Of a DNA stretch of 64,000 nt, positions 17,675 to 25,933 are shown in pieces. Positions within the stretch are counted from its first letter, which is position 1; each line of letters starts with the position of its first letter. Source of the stretch: Affinirhizobium straminoryzae (GTDB lineage: Bacteria; Pseudomonadota; Alphaproteobacteria; Rhizobiales; Rhizobiaceae); the NCBI RefSeq assembly GCF_007004135.1, contig NZ_VJMG01000059.1, positions 1 to 64,000 on the forward strand. The letters run 5' to 3'. Below the pieces are notes generated by a model. That model searched no databases. It saw only the letters and a program-made list of their open reading frames with translations, and had not been told where the DNA came from. The position numbers and the translations under genes were made by a program.

Positions 17675-18700
17675 TCAGGCGCGAAGCGCCGCGAGCAGCT
17701 CTTCCATGTCGTCGGGAACCGGCGCCTCGAATTCCATAACCTCGCCACTGCGGGGGTGTTCGAAGGCCAGAAGATAGGCGTGCAGCGCCTGCCGGCGGAA
17801 GCGGTTCACAACCTTGCGGGCGTCGTCCGGCAGAAGGTTGGCCTTGGTCTTGAAGGCTGCGCCGTAATCGGGATCGCCGAGCAGAGGATGGCCGATATGG
17901 GCCATGTGCACGCGGATCTGGTGCGTGCGCCCGGTTTCCAGCCGGCACTCCACCAGCGAGGCGAGGCAGTTGGCGTCCGGCGTCTCGTGGAAGCGTTCAA
18001 CGACCTCGTAATGCGTCACGGCCTCGCGTGCGTCCGCGCTTTCCTCGCGCTTGACGGTGCGCTTGGTGCGGTCGGCGCTGGAGCGGCCGAGCGGCGCGTC
18101 GATCGTGCCGCGCAGCTGGCGCGGCCGGCCCCAGACGAGCGCCAGATAGGCGCGTTCCAGCTCGCCGGTGCGGCCATGATCGGCAAATTGTGCGGCCAGA
18201 TGCCGGTGCGCCACGTCGTTCTTGGCCACCACCATCACGCCGCTGGTTTCCTTGTCCAGCCGGTGCACGATGCCGGGGCGCTTGACGCCGCCAATGCCGG
18301 AGAGGCTGTCGCCGCAATGATGGATCAGCGCATTGACCAGCGTGCCGGTCCAGTTGCCGGCGGCCGGATGCACGACGAGACCGGCGGGCTTGACCACCAC
18401 GATCAGGTCGTCGTCCTCGTAGAGAACCTCGATCGGAATGTTCTCGCCCTTGGGCTCCGGATCTTCCGGCTCCGGCAGCACGAGTTCGACCACGTCGCCC
18501 GCGGCGATCTTCTTCTTCGGTTCGGTGCAGAGCGTGCCGTTCAGCGTAACGGCGCCCTGTTCGATCAGTGCCTTCATGCGGCTGCGCGAAAAATCGCTGC
18601 CCATCTCGGCGGTGATCCACGCATCCAGCCGTCCTTCGGCATCCTCGCCGGCGCAGAGCACTTTCCTTGGCGTCGCGCCTTCGTTAAAGGGGTCGTTCAT
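17675..18700 (-). CDS. RluA-family 23S rRNA pseudouridine synthase (RluD-like)
   Basis: A 341-residue enzyme that isomerises uridine to pseudouridine in rRNA. An N-terminal S4 RNA-binding domain covers about residues 20-85 (FSRSRMKALIEQGAVTLNG). The catalytic domain carries GIVHRLDKETSGVMVVAK with the nucleophile D149, and the later motif CRLETGRTHQIRVHMAHIGHP is intact. This matches RluD (U1911/1915/1917) or RluC; which positions it modifies is not certain. The start at MNDPF is divergent from the DUF6476-like gene, whose start codon lies only 42 bp away. Confidence 0.93.
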   Translation of the reverse strand: MNDPFNEGATPRKVLCAGEDAEGRLDAWITAEMGSDFSRSRMKALIEQGAVTLNGTLCTEPKKKIAAGDVVELVLPEPEDPEPKGENIPIEVLYEDDDLIVVVKPAGLVVHPAAGNWTGTLVNALIHHCGDSLSGIGGVKRPGIVHRLDKETSGVMVVAKNDVAHRHLAAQFADHGRTGELERAYLALVWGRPRQLRGTIDAPLGRSSADRTKRTVKREESADAREAVTHYEVVERFHETPDANCLASLVECRLETGRTHQIRVHMAHIGHPLLGDPDYGAAFKTKANLLPDDARKVVNRFRRQALHAYLLAFEHPRSGEVMEFEAPVPDDMEELLAALRA

Positions 18701-18742
18701 TTCTTGTATCCGATGACTGTCAAACCGAAGGACGCCCGCACG

Positions 18743-19132
18743 ATGGCCCATCACGATCCCGAGCAACAGGAAGACGAGCCGCTCGATCCGGTGATGGAAA
18801 ACGTCCGGCGCAAGATGGTACGCCTGCAACTGGTGTCCGGCGGCATCATGTTCGTCAGCCTTATGGCCGTGTTGATCGCGGTTGTCTACAAGGTGCGCAG
18901 CCAGCCGGCTCCGGCGCCGGCTGCCGTTTCGGCCTCGGCGGGCTTTTCGGTGCCGGCCGACCAGCCGCTCTCCGCCACCGTCCACCTGCCGCCGGGCTTT
19001 GCCGTGCAGTCGGTCTCGCAGTCCGGCAGCCAGATCCTGTTCTACGGCACCGTCAACGGCGTGCGGAAGGCAATGATCTTCGATCTCGCTGTCGGTCGTG
19101 TCGTTGCCGATGTCACGGTCGCCGAACGCTGA
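18743..19132 (+). CDS. Small one-pass membrane protein (DUF6476-like)
   Basis: A 129-residue protein with an acidic cytoplasmic start (HHDPEQQEDEPLDP), one membrane segment at about residues 25-47 (LVSGGIMFVSLMAVLIAVVY) and an exported C-terminal part of about 75 residues ending in a beta-rich stretch (QILFYGTVNGVRKAMIFDLA). It resembles the rhizobial DUF6476 family, found next to RluA genes; its function is unknown. I use the ATG with GAAGGA upstream. An in-frame ATG ten codons earlier (18713) is possible. It stops 1 bp before the RNA methyltransferase start codon. Confidence 0.75.
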   Translation: MAHHDPEQQEDEPLDPVMENVRRKMVRLQLVSGGIMFVSLMAVLIAVVYKVRSQPAPAPAAVSASAGFSVPADQPLSATVHLPPGFAVQSVSQSGSQILFYGTVNGVRKAMIFDLAVGRVVADVTVAER

Positions 19133-19133
19133 T

Positions 19134-19967
19134 ATGAGCATGCGCCCCGCGCTGATCCGCATCGACAGCGCAGACGATCCGCTGATCGCGCCCTTCTGCA
19201 AGATCCGCGAGCGGGATCTGGTCGGACGCGAGGGCGCCTTCATCGCGGAAGGCACGGTCGTGCTGCGCATGCTGGCCGCTGCCCATGCGAAGAACGGGGC
19301 GATCCGGGCGGAGAAAATCCTGCTTCTCGAAAACCGGCTGGAGGGCGTCGCCGATATTCTCGCAGCGTTTCCGCCCGACGTGCCGGTCTATGTCGCCTCA
19401 GGCCCGGTGCTCGATGCCATTGCCGGCTTCCACCTGCATCGCGGCGTGCTGGCGCTCGGCCGCCGCGAAGAGCCGCCGGGCATCGACGATCTCCTGAACG
19501 GGCTGACCGAGCCCACGCTTGTGGTCGTTGCCTGCGGCATTTCCAATCACGACAATATCGGCTCGATCTTCCGCAATGCGGCGGCCTTCGGGGCCGATGC
19601 CGTGTTGCTGGACGACAGTTGCTGCGATCCCCTCTATCGCAAGGCGCTGCGTGTGTCCGTAGGCTCGGTGCTGAGTGTCCCCTATGGGCGGGGCGGAACG
19701 CCGCTTGCGTTGCTCTCGGCGCTGCAGGCGCGCGGCTTTTCCGTCTGGGGGCTTTCGCCGCGCGGCGCAACCGATATCCGTGCCATTGCTCCGTCTTCTC
19801 GAATGGCGCTCGTGACGGGGACGGAGGGCGAGGGACTGCCGGCCGCCGTGCTGGATCGTTTCGGCAGCGCCCGCATTCCGCAACGGCCGGGGCTCGACAG
19901 CCTCAATGCGGCGACAGCCACCGGTGTCGCTCTCTACGAAATTGCAAGGTTGCAGGGACAGATCTGA
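19134..19967 (+). CDS. TrmH/SpoU-family RNA 2'-O-methyltransferase
   Basis: A 277-residue SPOUT enzyme that methylates ribose 2'-OH in tRNA or rRNA with SAM. An N-terminal substrate-binding domain covers residues 1-110. The catalytic knot has motif 1 NHDNIGSIFRNAAAFGADAV, motif 2 ALVTGTEGEGLP and motif 3 IPQRPGLDSLNAATATGVAL, all intact. It begins 1 bp after the preceding stop, so it is probably cotranscribed with the DUF6476-like gene. The target nucleotide is unknown. Confidence 0.92.
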   Translation: MSMRPALIRIDSADDPLIAPFCKIRERDLVGREGAFIAEGTVVLRMLAAAHAKNGAIRAEKILLLENRLEGVADILAAFPPDVPVYVASGPVLDAIAGFHLHRGVLALGRREEPPGIDDLLNGLTEPTLVVVACGISNHDNIGSIFRNAAAFGADAVLLDDSCCDPLYRKALRVSVGSVLSVPYGRGGTPLALLSALQARGFSVWGLSPRGATDIRAIAPSSRMALVTGTEGEGLPAAVLDRFGSARIPQRPGLDSLNAATATGVALYEIARLQGQI

Positions 19968-20009
19968 GAGGCGTCCGGCGGCCGAGAACACGCCGCCTCA
20001 CTTGTCCGC

Positions 20010-21254
20010 TCAGGCCTCGGTGCCGGCCGCGTTCAGCGTGGCGATCGACTGGCGGGTGCGGGCGGCAAGGCTTGCCGCATCCGTCTCGTTCCGGTCGGCG
20101 TCATCGCGGCTGGCCAGAGGCTCGCGTTCAAGGATCGACAGGATCGGCGAACCGGGTCCTTCGGCGGCGGCCGTCAACGCCACCATGTCGGCCGCCATCT
20201 CCGCCAGTTCGCGGCGCAAGACCTCATCCCGTTCGGGAGTTGCCGCCCCGGCCAGTGCGTCGCCGAGGCTTGCGCTTCGGAGGCTGAGTGCGTCCGCCTG
20301 CTCTTTCACGTCTGCCATGGCCTGTGCATCCTCCGAGGGGGCTGTGAGTGTCGGTGCCTCGAGCGGCGGAATCCGCTCCAGGCGGGGTTCGCGCCGTCTT
20401 GTCGAGACGGCTTTTCGCTCCGCCTGCATGGCCTTCTTGCGGGGCAGGGGATAGCTGCCGGTGACCGGTTCGTGCCATTCGACGGCGGCTCCGCCGGCGC
20501 GGCCGCGCAGCCGTTCGATCTCCTGCAGGCGGCGCTCCAGCGCGTCCTGGGTGTCGGCCTTCTCGGCCGCTTCCTGCGCCAGCTTTTCCTCCAGCCGGGC
20601 CACCCGCGCTTCCTCGCGCGACAGTCGCTGTTCGGCGTCCCTGGCGCGTCTCGTCATCTGCTTCAGCTCGCCGCGAAGGCTCTCGCCTTCGTCGCGTAGG
20701 CTGGCCAGCCGCTGCTTGAGGTGCTCGGATGCCGTTTCGCTGGTGGAGAGATTGATGTTCAGATGATCGAGATCGAGCGTCAGCTTCTGCACGCGCGCCC
20801 GCAGTTTCTCGATCTCGGCATCCTTGGCGGCGGCACCGGTTTCGACCGAGCGCAGCGCTTCCTTCAATTGCTGGATGAAGCCCTCCTCACGCCGCAGGCG
20901 CGACCGCAGGTCAGCTGCCTCGATGCTCATCTCCTCGATCTGCATCGTCATTTCGTGCTGGCTTGCACCGAGGTTGGCGGCCTCCTGCGTCAGCCGGTCG
21001 AAGGCGAGCTGAAGCCGGAGACTTTTCTCGCGCTCTTCCGTCAGTTCCTGGCGCGTGCGAGCGTTTTCGGCGGCATAGACGGCACGCGCCATGTCACGCT
21101 GGGCGCGCACCTCCGCGGGGCTGATCGGCATCGTCGCCTTGAGGCGGTCTTCGGTGTAGCGCACGATGCGCCGGTGCACCGGCGAGGCCAGCACCATGAC
21201 CAGCAAGGTCGCGCTCAGAAAGCCGAGGCCGTATAGAAGCGCGAACTGGATCAC
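20010..21254 (-). CDS. Membrane-anchored coiled-coil protein
   Basis: A 414-residue protein with one N-terminal membrane segment (residues 3-24, FALLYGLGFLSATLLVMVLA). A long charged coiled coil follows from about 55 to 255 (for example RLQEIERLRGRAG), then a low-complexity Ala/Glu/Pro tail. No enzyme motif is visible. The layout fits a structural or polar scaffold in the cell envelope, but the function is unknown to me. It lies just upstream of the cell-cycle cluster and converges with the RNA methyltransferase gene, leaving a 42-bp gap. Confidence 0.75.
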   Translation of the reverse strand: MIQFALLYGLGFLSATLLVMVLASPVHRRIVRYTEDRLKATMPISPAEVRAQRDMARAVYAAENARTRQELTEEREKSLRLQLAFDRLTQEAANLGASQHEMTMQIEEMSIEAADLRSRLRREEGFIQQLKEALRSVETGAAAKDAEIEKLRARVQKLTLDLDHLNINLSTSETASEHLKQRLASLRDEGESLRGELKQMTRRARDAEQRLSREEARVARLEEKLAQEAAEKADTQDALERRLQEIERLRGRAGGAAVEWHEPVTGSYPLPRKKAMQAERKAVSTRRREPRLERIPPLEAPTLTAPSEDAQAMADVKEQADALSLRSASLGDALAGAATPERDEVLRRELAEMAADMVALTAAAEGPGSPILSILEREPLASRDDADRNETDAASLAARTRQSIATLNAAGTEA

Positions 21255-21385
21255 GAGCGTCCCATCCCGGAGTGCCGAATATTAGATAGAGCTAGAGGAT
21301 CGCGGGCCTCGGGACAACGGGTGGCGCAAAATCTGCCTCGCCTGTGTCCCAAAGGCCGCGCGATCGCGCGAATTTCCCGGATGTC

Positions 21386-21976
21386 TCAGAAGGGGTTCCA
21401 GGTCGGGGCCTGGGTGAACTTGAGATAGCCGACATTGACCCCGAGGCGCGCGCCGACACCGGTGCGGATCGGCACGATCAGGACATTGCCGTTGCGCAGC
21501 GCCGTCATGCCGACGCCGGCGACGACGAAGGCCGAGCCGCTGACGCCACCATAACGCTGGTAGAGCGTGTCGATAGACGGAAGGTTATAGACCAGCATCA
21601 TGGCACGGGTACCCTGGCCGCCGTAATCGATACCGAGCGAGGGGCCCTGCCAGAAGGCCGGATGCTGGCCGGCATTCTTGGTGTAGAGCTGGCCCTCGCC
21701 ATAGGTCAGGCCCGCGATGAAGGCACCGGAGCCTTCCTGGCCGAGAATATAGCCGTTCGGCAGGCCATATTTCTGGAAGGCATTCTCGACCACCTTGGCA
21801 AGCGCACCGCTGGTATTGCCGAAGAAACTGTGCCCGGCATCGACGATTTCCTGCACCGAATATTGTTCGCCGGACTGCTGCTGAGCCTGTGCCGGCGATA
21901 CCGGCATGACGGCGAGAAGGGCCATCATCGGTACGGCAAACAATCGGGCGAGGGCGAAAAATCTCTCGAAACGCAT
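21386..21976 (-). CDS. eipA: DUF1134 envelope-integrity protein EipA
   Basis: A 196-residue periplasmic protein with a signal peptide (MRFERFFALARLFAVPMMAL, cleavage near PAQA at about 31). The DUF1134 domain spans the rest: SVQEIVDAGHSFFGNTSGAL, GSGAFIAGLTYGEGQLY, GPSLGIDYGGQG and VGYLKFTQAPTWNPF. In Brucella the homologue EipA maintains cell-envelope integrity and is linked to CtrA control. The gene is divergent from chpT across a 201-bp gap that contains CtrA-box-like sequences, consistent with the same regulation here. Confidence 0.88.
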   Translation of the reverse strand: MRFERFFALARLFAVPMMALLAVMPVSPAQAQQQSGEQYSVQEIVDAGHSFFGNTSGALAKVVENAFQKYGLPNGYILGQEGSGAFIAGLTYGEGQLYTKNAGQHPAFWQGPSLGIDYGGQGTRAMMLVYNLPSIDTLYQRYGGVSGSAFVVAGVGMTALRNGNVLIVPIRTGVGARLGVNVGYLKFTQAPTWNPF

Positions 21977-22021
21977 TGGCCTGTCCGTTTTTATTGATCC
22001 ATTAATGCCTGCGATCGCGGC

Positions 22022-22061
22022 TTAACCATCTTGCGACGATCCTGTTAACAACCGGTTTACC
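22022..22061. promoter_or_regulatory. Near-consensus CtrA boxes between eipA and chpT
   Basis: TTAACCAT at 22022-22029 matches the rhizobial CtrA half-site. TTAA-CAACCGG-TTTAC at 22045-22060 matches TTAA-N7-TTAAC with one mismatch. They lie 46-84 bp upstream of eipA and 118-156 bp upstream of chpT, so either gene could be controlled. The identification rests on motif reading alone. Confidence 0.5.
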
Positions 22062-22177
22062 AAAAATGGTGTCATTATGGCGGAAAGACAGGCGGTTCGC
22101 GCCGCGATGCCAACTTCACGCAACATTGTCGTGAGACAGAACGCTCCATCTTCAGACGCAGGACCAGGAAACCCAAG

Positions 22178-22822
22178 ATGCCGAAGAATCCGAACCTTAC
22201 CCTCAGCGGTCCCGATCTGGCAGCGCTCCTGTGCAGTCGCGTCTGCCATGACGTGATCTCGCCGGTCGGCGCCATCAACAACGGCCTCGAACTGCTGGAC
22301 GAAGGCGGCGCCGATGCCGATGCGCTCGATCTCATCCGCACCTCGGCGCTGAATGCCTCCGTGCGGCTGAAGTTTGCCCGGCTTGCCTTCGGCGCCTCGG
22401 GCTCCGTCGGCGCCTCGATCGATACCGGGGAGGCGGAAAAGGCGGCCAAGGATTTTGCCGCCGCCGAAAAGAAGACCGAGGTCAGCTGGAGCGGTCCGCG
22501 CGCCATCATTCCGAAGAACCGCGTCAAGCTGCTGCTCAACCTGTTCATGGTCGCCTACAGCGCCATTCCGCGCGGCGGCTCGATCGATGTCGCGCTCGAA
22601 AATCCGGAAACGGACGCCCGCTTCACGCTGACCGTCAAGGGTCGCATGCTGCGCCTGCCGCAGAAATATGTCGAACTGTGCAACGGCACGGCCGAAGAAC
22701 TGGCCGATGCGCATACGATCCAGCCCTATTACACGGTGCTGCTGGCCGAGGAATGCGGCATGCGTCTCAGCCACGTGGTGGAGGACGACCACATTCTCTT
22801 CATTGCCGAGATGGCGGCGTAA
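22178..22822 (+). CDS. chpT: Histidine phosphotransferase ChpT
   Basis: A 214-residue phosphotransfer protein that moves phosphate from the CckA kinase to CtrA and CpdR. The phosphoacceptor helix is LCSRVCHDVISPVGAINNGL with H24, and AALNAS-type helices complete the dimerisation bundle. The C-terminal half is a degenerate ATPase-like fold (NRVKLLLNLFMVAYSAIPRG). Length and motifs match alphaproteobacterial ChpT. CtrA lies 0.6 kb away on the opposite strand, and a lone receiver gene comes between them. Confidence 0.95.
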   Translation: MPKNPNLTLSGPDLAALLCSRVCHDVISPVGAINNGLELLDEGGADADALDLIRTSALNASVRLKFARLAFGASGSVGASIDTGEAEKAAKDFAAAEKKTEVSWSGPRAIIPKNRVKLLLNLFMVAYSAIPRGGSIDVALENPETDARFTLTVKGRMLRLPQKYVELCNGTAEELADAHTIQPYYTVLLAEECGMRLSHVVEDDHILFIAEMAA

Positions 22823-22926
22823 ACCGGAGCGCTGGTCAGTAACGCTTCATTAGCCGGGACGAATTATCCTGAAATGCGAGCCTTGCACAGACAAGGCCAG
22901 GATGTCGTTCCGGGTGGGAGTGGACC

Positions 22927-23289
22927 ATGCAGCGCCTGATGATTGCCGACAGTTCCGAGATCGTGCGCACGGTTGCCAAGCGCATCCTCTCGGAACTCGG
23001 CTTCCTGGTTGCCGAAGCCGGTAGCGATCGCGAGGCCCTGATCGGCTGCCAGGCGGAAATGCCGGCTATCCTGATCGTCGATGCTGGCCTTGAAGGGGCG
23101 CTGGACCTGATCTCCCGCGTCAAGGCGCTGCCCGAGGCCAAGCGCGTGCGCATCTATTACTGCGTCATCGAGGCGGACCTGAAGAAGATGATGCTCGGCA
23201 AGCGGGCAGGCGCCGATGATTTCCTGCTGAAACCCTTCGATCGCAAGATTCTGGCGGCCGTGTTCGGTGCCTATGCCGCCGCGGCCTGA
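22927..23289 (+). CDS. Single-domain response regulator (CheY-like receiver)
   Basis: A 120-residue stand-alone receiver. The phosphoacceptor is D52 (ILIVDAG) and the conserved Lys lies in LLKPFDRK near residue 99. The acidic pair at the first strand is reduced to one residue (MIADSSE, D8), and a Cys replaces the usual Thr/Ser switch (YYCVIE). It is not CpdR, which has a different opening and acidic pair. Placed between chpT and ctrA and codirectional with chpT, it may take part in the same phosphorelay; this is inference. Confidence 0.85.
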   Translation: MQRLMIADSSEIVRTVAKRILSELGFLVAEAGSDREALIGCQAEMPAILIVDAGLEGALDLISRVKALPEAKRVRIYYCVIEADLKKMMLGKRAGADDFLLKPFDRKILAAVFGAYAAAA

Positions 23290-23406
23290 CGCCGCAGAAC
23301 CTTTTCCTTTTCGTCGGCAGACAAGGCAGACGGTCGGACTGTCCGTGTCGCCTTGCCGTGTCCAGCCGCCTTGGGCATTCGCGCGGCATCGTGCAAAAAC
23401 GCAAGA

Positions 23407-23428
23407 CGCCCGGAGCAAGCTCCGGGCG
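23407..23428 (-). terminator. Probable ctrA terminator
   Basis: Palindrome CGCCCGGAGC-AA-GCTCCGGGCG, 30 bp past the ctrA stop. On the leftward strand it is followed by TCTTGCGTTTTT. It may also end transcription of the receiver gene from the other side. Confidence 0.6.
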
Positions 23429-23457
23429 CTTAACGGATCGCGGGTCTGTTCGGGGGG

Positions 23458-24159
23458 TCAGGCTGTTTCGGCGTATTCGCCGCCATCCGGTTCGCGCAGC
23501 ACGTAGCCGCGGCCCCAGACGGTTTCGATGTAGTTCGCGCCGCCTGCGGCGTTTGCCAGCTTCTTGCGAAGCTTGCAGATGAACACGTCGATGATTTTCA
23601 GTTCCGGCTCGTCCATCCCGCCGTAGAGATGGTTGAGGAACATTTCCTTGGTGAGTGTCGTGCCCTTGCGGAGCGACAGAAGCTCCAGCATCTGGTATTC
23701 CTTGCCCGTCAGGTGAACGCGCTGGCCACCCACTTCGACGGTCTTGGCATCCAGGTTCACCACCAGTTCGCCGGTCACGATGATCGACTGGGCATGACCC
23801 TTCGAACGGCGGACGATGGCGTGGATGCGTGCAACAAGCTCGTCCTTGTGGAACGGCTTGGTCATGTAGTCGTCGGCGCCGAAGCCGAGGCCGCGAACCT
23901 TGTCCTCGATGCCGGCCATGCCGGAGAGAATGAGGATCGGCGTCTTGACCTTGGACAGACGCAGCGTGCGCAGAACCTCGTAGCCGGACATGTCCGGCAG
24001 GTTGAGATCCAGCAGAATGATATCGTAGTCGTACAGCTTGCCGAGGTCGACGCCTTCTTCCCCGAGATCCGTCGTGTAGACGTTGAAGCTCTCGGACTTC
24101 AGCATCAGCTCGATGCTCTGGGCAGTCGCGCTGTCATCTTCGATGAGTAGAACCCGCAT
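23458..24159 (-). CDS. ctrA: Cell-cycle master response regulator CtrA
   Basis: A 233-residue OmpR-family regulator that controls cell division, DNA methylation, motility and envelope genes in alphaproteobacteria. The receiver opens MRVLLIEDDSATAQSIELML with phosphoacceptor D51 (LLDLNLPDMSGYEV) and ends in MTKPFHKDELVARIHAI. The winged helix (TGKEYQMLELLSLRKGTTLT, then ETVWGRGYVLREP) is highly conserved. AAGGGGA precedes the ATG. Upstream lie tandem GTTAA(A)CAAACT motifs and several GANTC sites, suggesting self- and CcrM control. Confidence 0.98.
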   Translation of the reverse strand: MRVLLIEDDSATAQSIELMLKSESFNVYTTDLGEEGVDLGKLYDYDIILLDLNLPDMSGYEVLRTLRLSKVKTPILILSGMAGIEDKVRGLGFGADDYMTKPFHKDELVARIHAIVRRSKGHAQSIIVTGELVVNLDAKTVEVGGQRVHLTGKEYQMLELLSLRKGTTLTKEMFLNHLYGGMDEPELKIIDVFICKLRKKLANAAGGANYIETVWGRGYVLREPDGGEYAETA

Positions 24160-24598
24160 AATTTTCCCCTTTACCGCCGCGAAGGTATGAATGGCCCCCT
24201 ACGCGAGACGGATCCAGACGTTGCCTGATTTGGAAGCTGACACCAATTGGTTAACAAACTCTGACTCCCTTTGGCAAGGCACAGGAATTCGTTAAACAAA
24301 CTTGGTATTCGCCTGATTTCTCTTGTGAATCTGCCAGCGCCATACCTGAATCTTCTCGTGAGGAATTCCTCGTAAGTGATTCATACGACTCATCATTGTC
24401 GTCTGCCGAAATCGGCCATGGCATTTACGGACCCTTAAACGATCGTCCCTATCATTAACGATGCCCGTAAATGAAAGGTTACCGCGGACGGGGTTTTCAT
24501 TAACGCCGCGGCAATTTTTCAGTCCGAAGTGTTGCAGCTCGGACTCAGGGGGAATTGGAAAAGGAGCCGGGGTCTCGCTATCCACGGGAGTATTGCGT
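24160..24598. promoter_or_regulatory. ctrA-fliJ divergent regulatory region
   Basis: A gene-free 439-bp stretch upstream of both ctrA and fliJ. It holds six GANTC (CcrM) sites: 24263 GACTC, 24327 GAATC, 24348 GAATC, 24378 GATTC, 24387 GACTC and 24542 GACTC. It also has a pair of same-direction motifs, GTTAACAAACT at 24250 and GTTAAACAAACT at 24291, flanking the first GANTC. Their TTAA cores resemble CtrA half-sites. Methylation-state control of ctrA promoters is known in Caulobacter and Sinorhizobium, so the same is inferred here. Confidence 0.55.
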
Positions 24599-24949
24599 AT
24601 GAAGACGCGTGACAGCCTTGTGCGCCTGAAAGAATTTCAGGTGAATGAAAAGCGCCGCCAGTTGCAGCAGTTACAGCTGATGATGGCGGAATTCGAACGC
24701 ATGGCGAAAGAGCTGGAACACCAGATTTCGCTGGAAGAGAAGAAATCGGGCATCACGGACCCGAATCACTTCGCCTATCCAACCTTCGCCAAGGCGGCGC
24801 GTCAGCGTGCCGATAACTTGCAGGTGTCGATTCGCGAATTGCGCGTGCAGCAGGAAAGCGCCGAACTGGCGCTGGAAGAGGCACAGGCGGAACTTGCCAA
24901 GGCAACTGCCCTGGAAGAACGCGACGGGCATCAGCGCGCCCGCGCCTGA
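24599..24949 (+). CDS. fliJ: Flagellar export protein FliJ-like
   Basis: A 116-residue, highly charged, almost wholly helical coiled-coil protein (MKTRDSLVRLKEFQVNEKRR, ELRVQQESAELALEEAQAEL). In Rhizobiales the gene divergent from ctrA is annotated fliJ, a soluble component of the flagellar type III export apparatus that works with the FliI ATPase. The frame is open 138 bp further upstream, but that stretch lacks homology sense, so the ATG at 24599 is used. The assignment rests on synteny and coiled-coil character, as FliJ sequences are weakly conserved. Confidence 0.75.
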   Translation: MKTRDSLVRLKEFQVNEKRRQLQQLQLMMAEFERMAKELEHQISLEEKKSGITDPNHFAYPTFAKAARQRADNLQVSIRELRVQQESAELALEEAQAELAKATALEERDGHQRARA

Positions 24950-24973
24950 TGTCGTTATCGTGACGGGATTTTG

Positions 24974-25005
24974 GAAGCGTGCACGCGAGGGGGCGTGCGC
25001 GCTTC
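24974..25005 (+). terminator. Probable fliJ terminator
   Basis: Hairpin GAAGCGtGCACGC / GAGGGG / GCGTGCgCGCTTC starting 25 bp after the fliJ stop, followed by TTGCCGTTTGC. The stem is long (13 pairs with one mismatch) but the T tract is weak. Confidence 0.5.
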
Positions 25006-25084
25006 TTGCCGTTTGCAACGCCTTGATGAACGCGCCAGTCATACGGCGAGCCATTCGGCAACCGAACGGATGCAGGCGAGGGGC

Positions 25085-25366
25085 CTAGCTTTTCAGGATA
25101 TCCTGCCAGTCCGGATGCCGCTCAAGCTGTGCCTTGAAGAAGGGGCAGAGCGGAATGATCTTCCATCCCCCGGCGCGGGCGGCCTCGACTGCATGCAGTG
25201 CAAGCGCCTGGCCGACGCCCTTGCCGCGCAAGGCATCCGGTACCAGCGTATGGTCGATGATGATGAGGCTCGGCGAGGTGCGCGAGAATGTCATCTCGGC
25301 GGTCGAGCCGTCGATGGTGGCGTGGTAGCGCCCGCCGGAGGCGTCGTTGTCTTCAATGATCTGCAT
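25085..25366 (-). CDS. Small GNAT-like N-acetyltransferase (YidJ/BC_0920 type)
   Basis: A 93-residue single-domain acetyltransferase of the short GNAT class. The acetyl-CoA loop is VPDALRGKGVGQALALHAVE, preceded by the strand LIIIDHTLV and followed by GWKIIPLCPFFKAQLERHPD, the usual ending of this family. AAAGGGAGA precedes the ATG; an earlier in-frame start is less likely. It lies between fliJ and sciP but has no known cell-cycle role. Confidence 0.85.
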   Translation of the reverse strand: MQIIEDNDASGGRYHATIDGSTAEMTFSRTSPSLIIIDHTLVPDALRGKGVGQALALHAVEAARAGGWKIIPLCPFFKAQLERHPDWQDILKS

Positions 25367-25606
25367 CGCGATCTCCCTTTCGGTCTGCTGTCTGCCGACA
25401 GCTAGCGCACACGATCGGGAAAGGAAGGTCGCAATCTGTCGCGCGTCTTGCACGATCCGGCGGTTCTGCCCGGCGGTGGGCTTGCGTCTGGCTGGCGGTG
25501 GTCCTCGCTCAGCCTTGCCTGCCCGGTGGCGGCGGGGCGGTCATTGCCCCGTCAGTCTGCCTGCCGTCGATGCATTGAAAGGCGCGTGCGGCTCAACGAC
25601 AACAAG

Positions 25607-25628
25607 CCCCTGGACCTTCGTCCGGGGG
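25607..25628 (-). terminator. Probable sciP terminator
   Basis: Stem CCCCTGGAC / CTTC / GTCCGGGGG (one wobble pair), 30 bp past the sciP stop. On the leftward strand it is followed by CTTGTTGT. The remaining sequence between sciP and the acetyltransferase shows nothing else of note. Confidence 0.5.
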
Positions 25629-25657
25629 AGAGGCATGTTCCGCTCGCAAGCTGCCGT

Positions 25658-25933
25658 CTAGTGGCGATACTGCTGTATGCGCGTCGTTCTCAGGCCCGGA
25701 AGGCCATGGTCGTTGATCGACGACTGCCAGGACAGGAATTCTTCCACCGTCAGGGTATAGCGCTCGCAGGCTTCCTCGAGGCTCAACAGGCCACCGCGCA
25801 CCGCTGCAACCACCTCTGCCTTGCGGCGGATCACCCAGCGGCGCGTATTGGCCGGCGGCAGATCCGCAATGGTCAGGGGGCTGCCATCGGGACCGATGAC
25901 ATATTTCACTCGTGGACGGATCATTTCGGTCAT
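25658..25933 (-). CDS. sciP: CtrA inhibitor SciP (DUF1153)
   Basis: A 91-residue helix-turn-helix protein of the DUF1153 family. In Caulobacter SciP binds CtrA and blocks activation of CtrA target genes after replication starts. The strongly conserved core is present: RPRVKYVIGPDGSPLTIADL, NTRRWVIRRKAEVVAAVRGG, CERYTLTVEEFLSWQ and GLRTTRIQQYR. I start at MTEMIRP, the family opening, not at an in-frame ATG 15 codons earlier. A GANTC site (25936-25940) lies just before the ATG and a near-consensus CtrA box 53 bp upstream. Confidence 0.93.
   Translation of the reverse strand: MTEMIRPRVKYVIGPDGSPLTIADLPPANTRRWVIRRKAEVVAAVRGGLLSLEEACERYTLTVEEFLSWQSSINDHGLPGLRTTRIQQYRH

Noticed and set aside
22927..23289. 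Naming the lone receiver CpdR or DivK
   Set aside because: The opening, acidic pair and switch residue differ from both families; only a general receiver call is justified.
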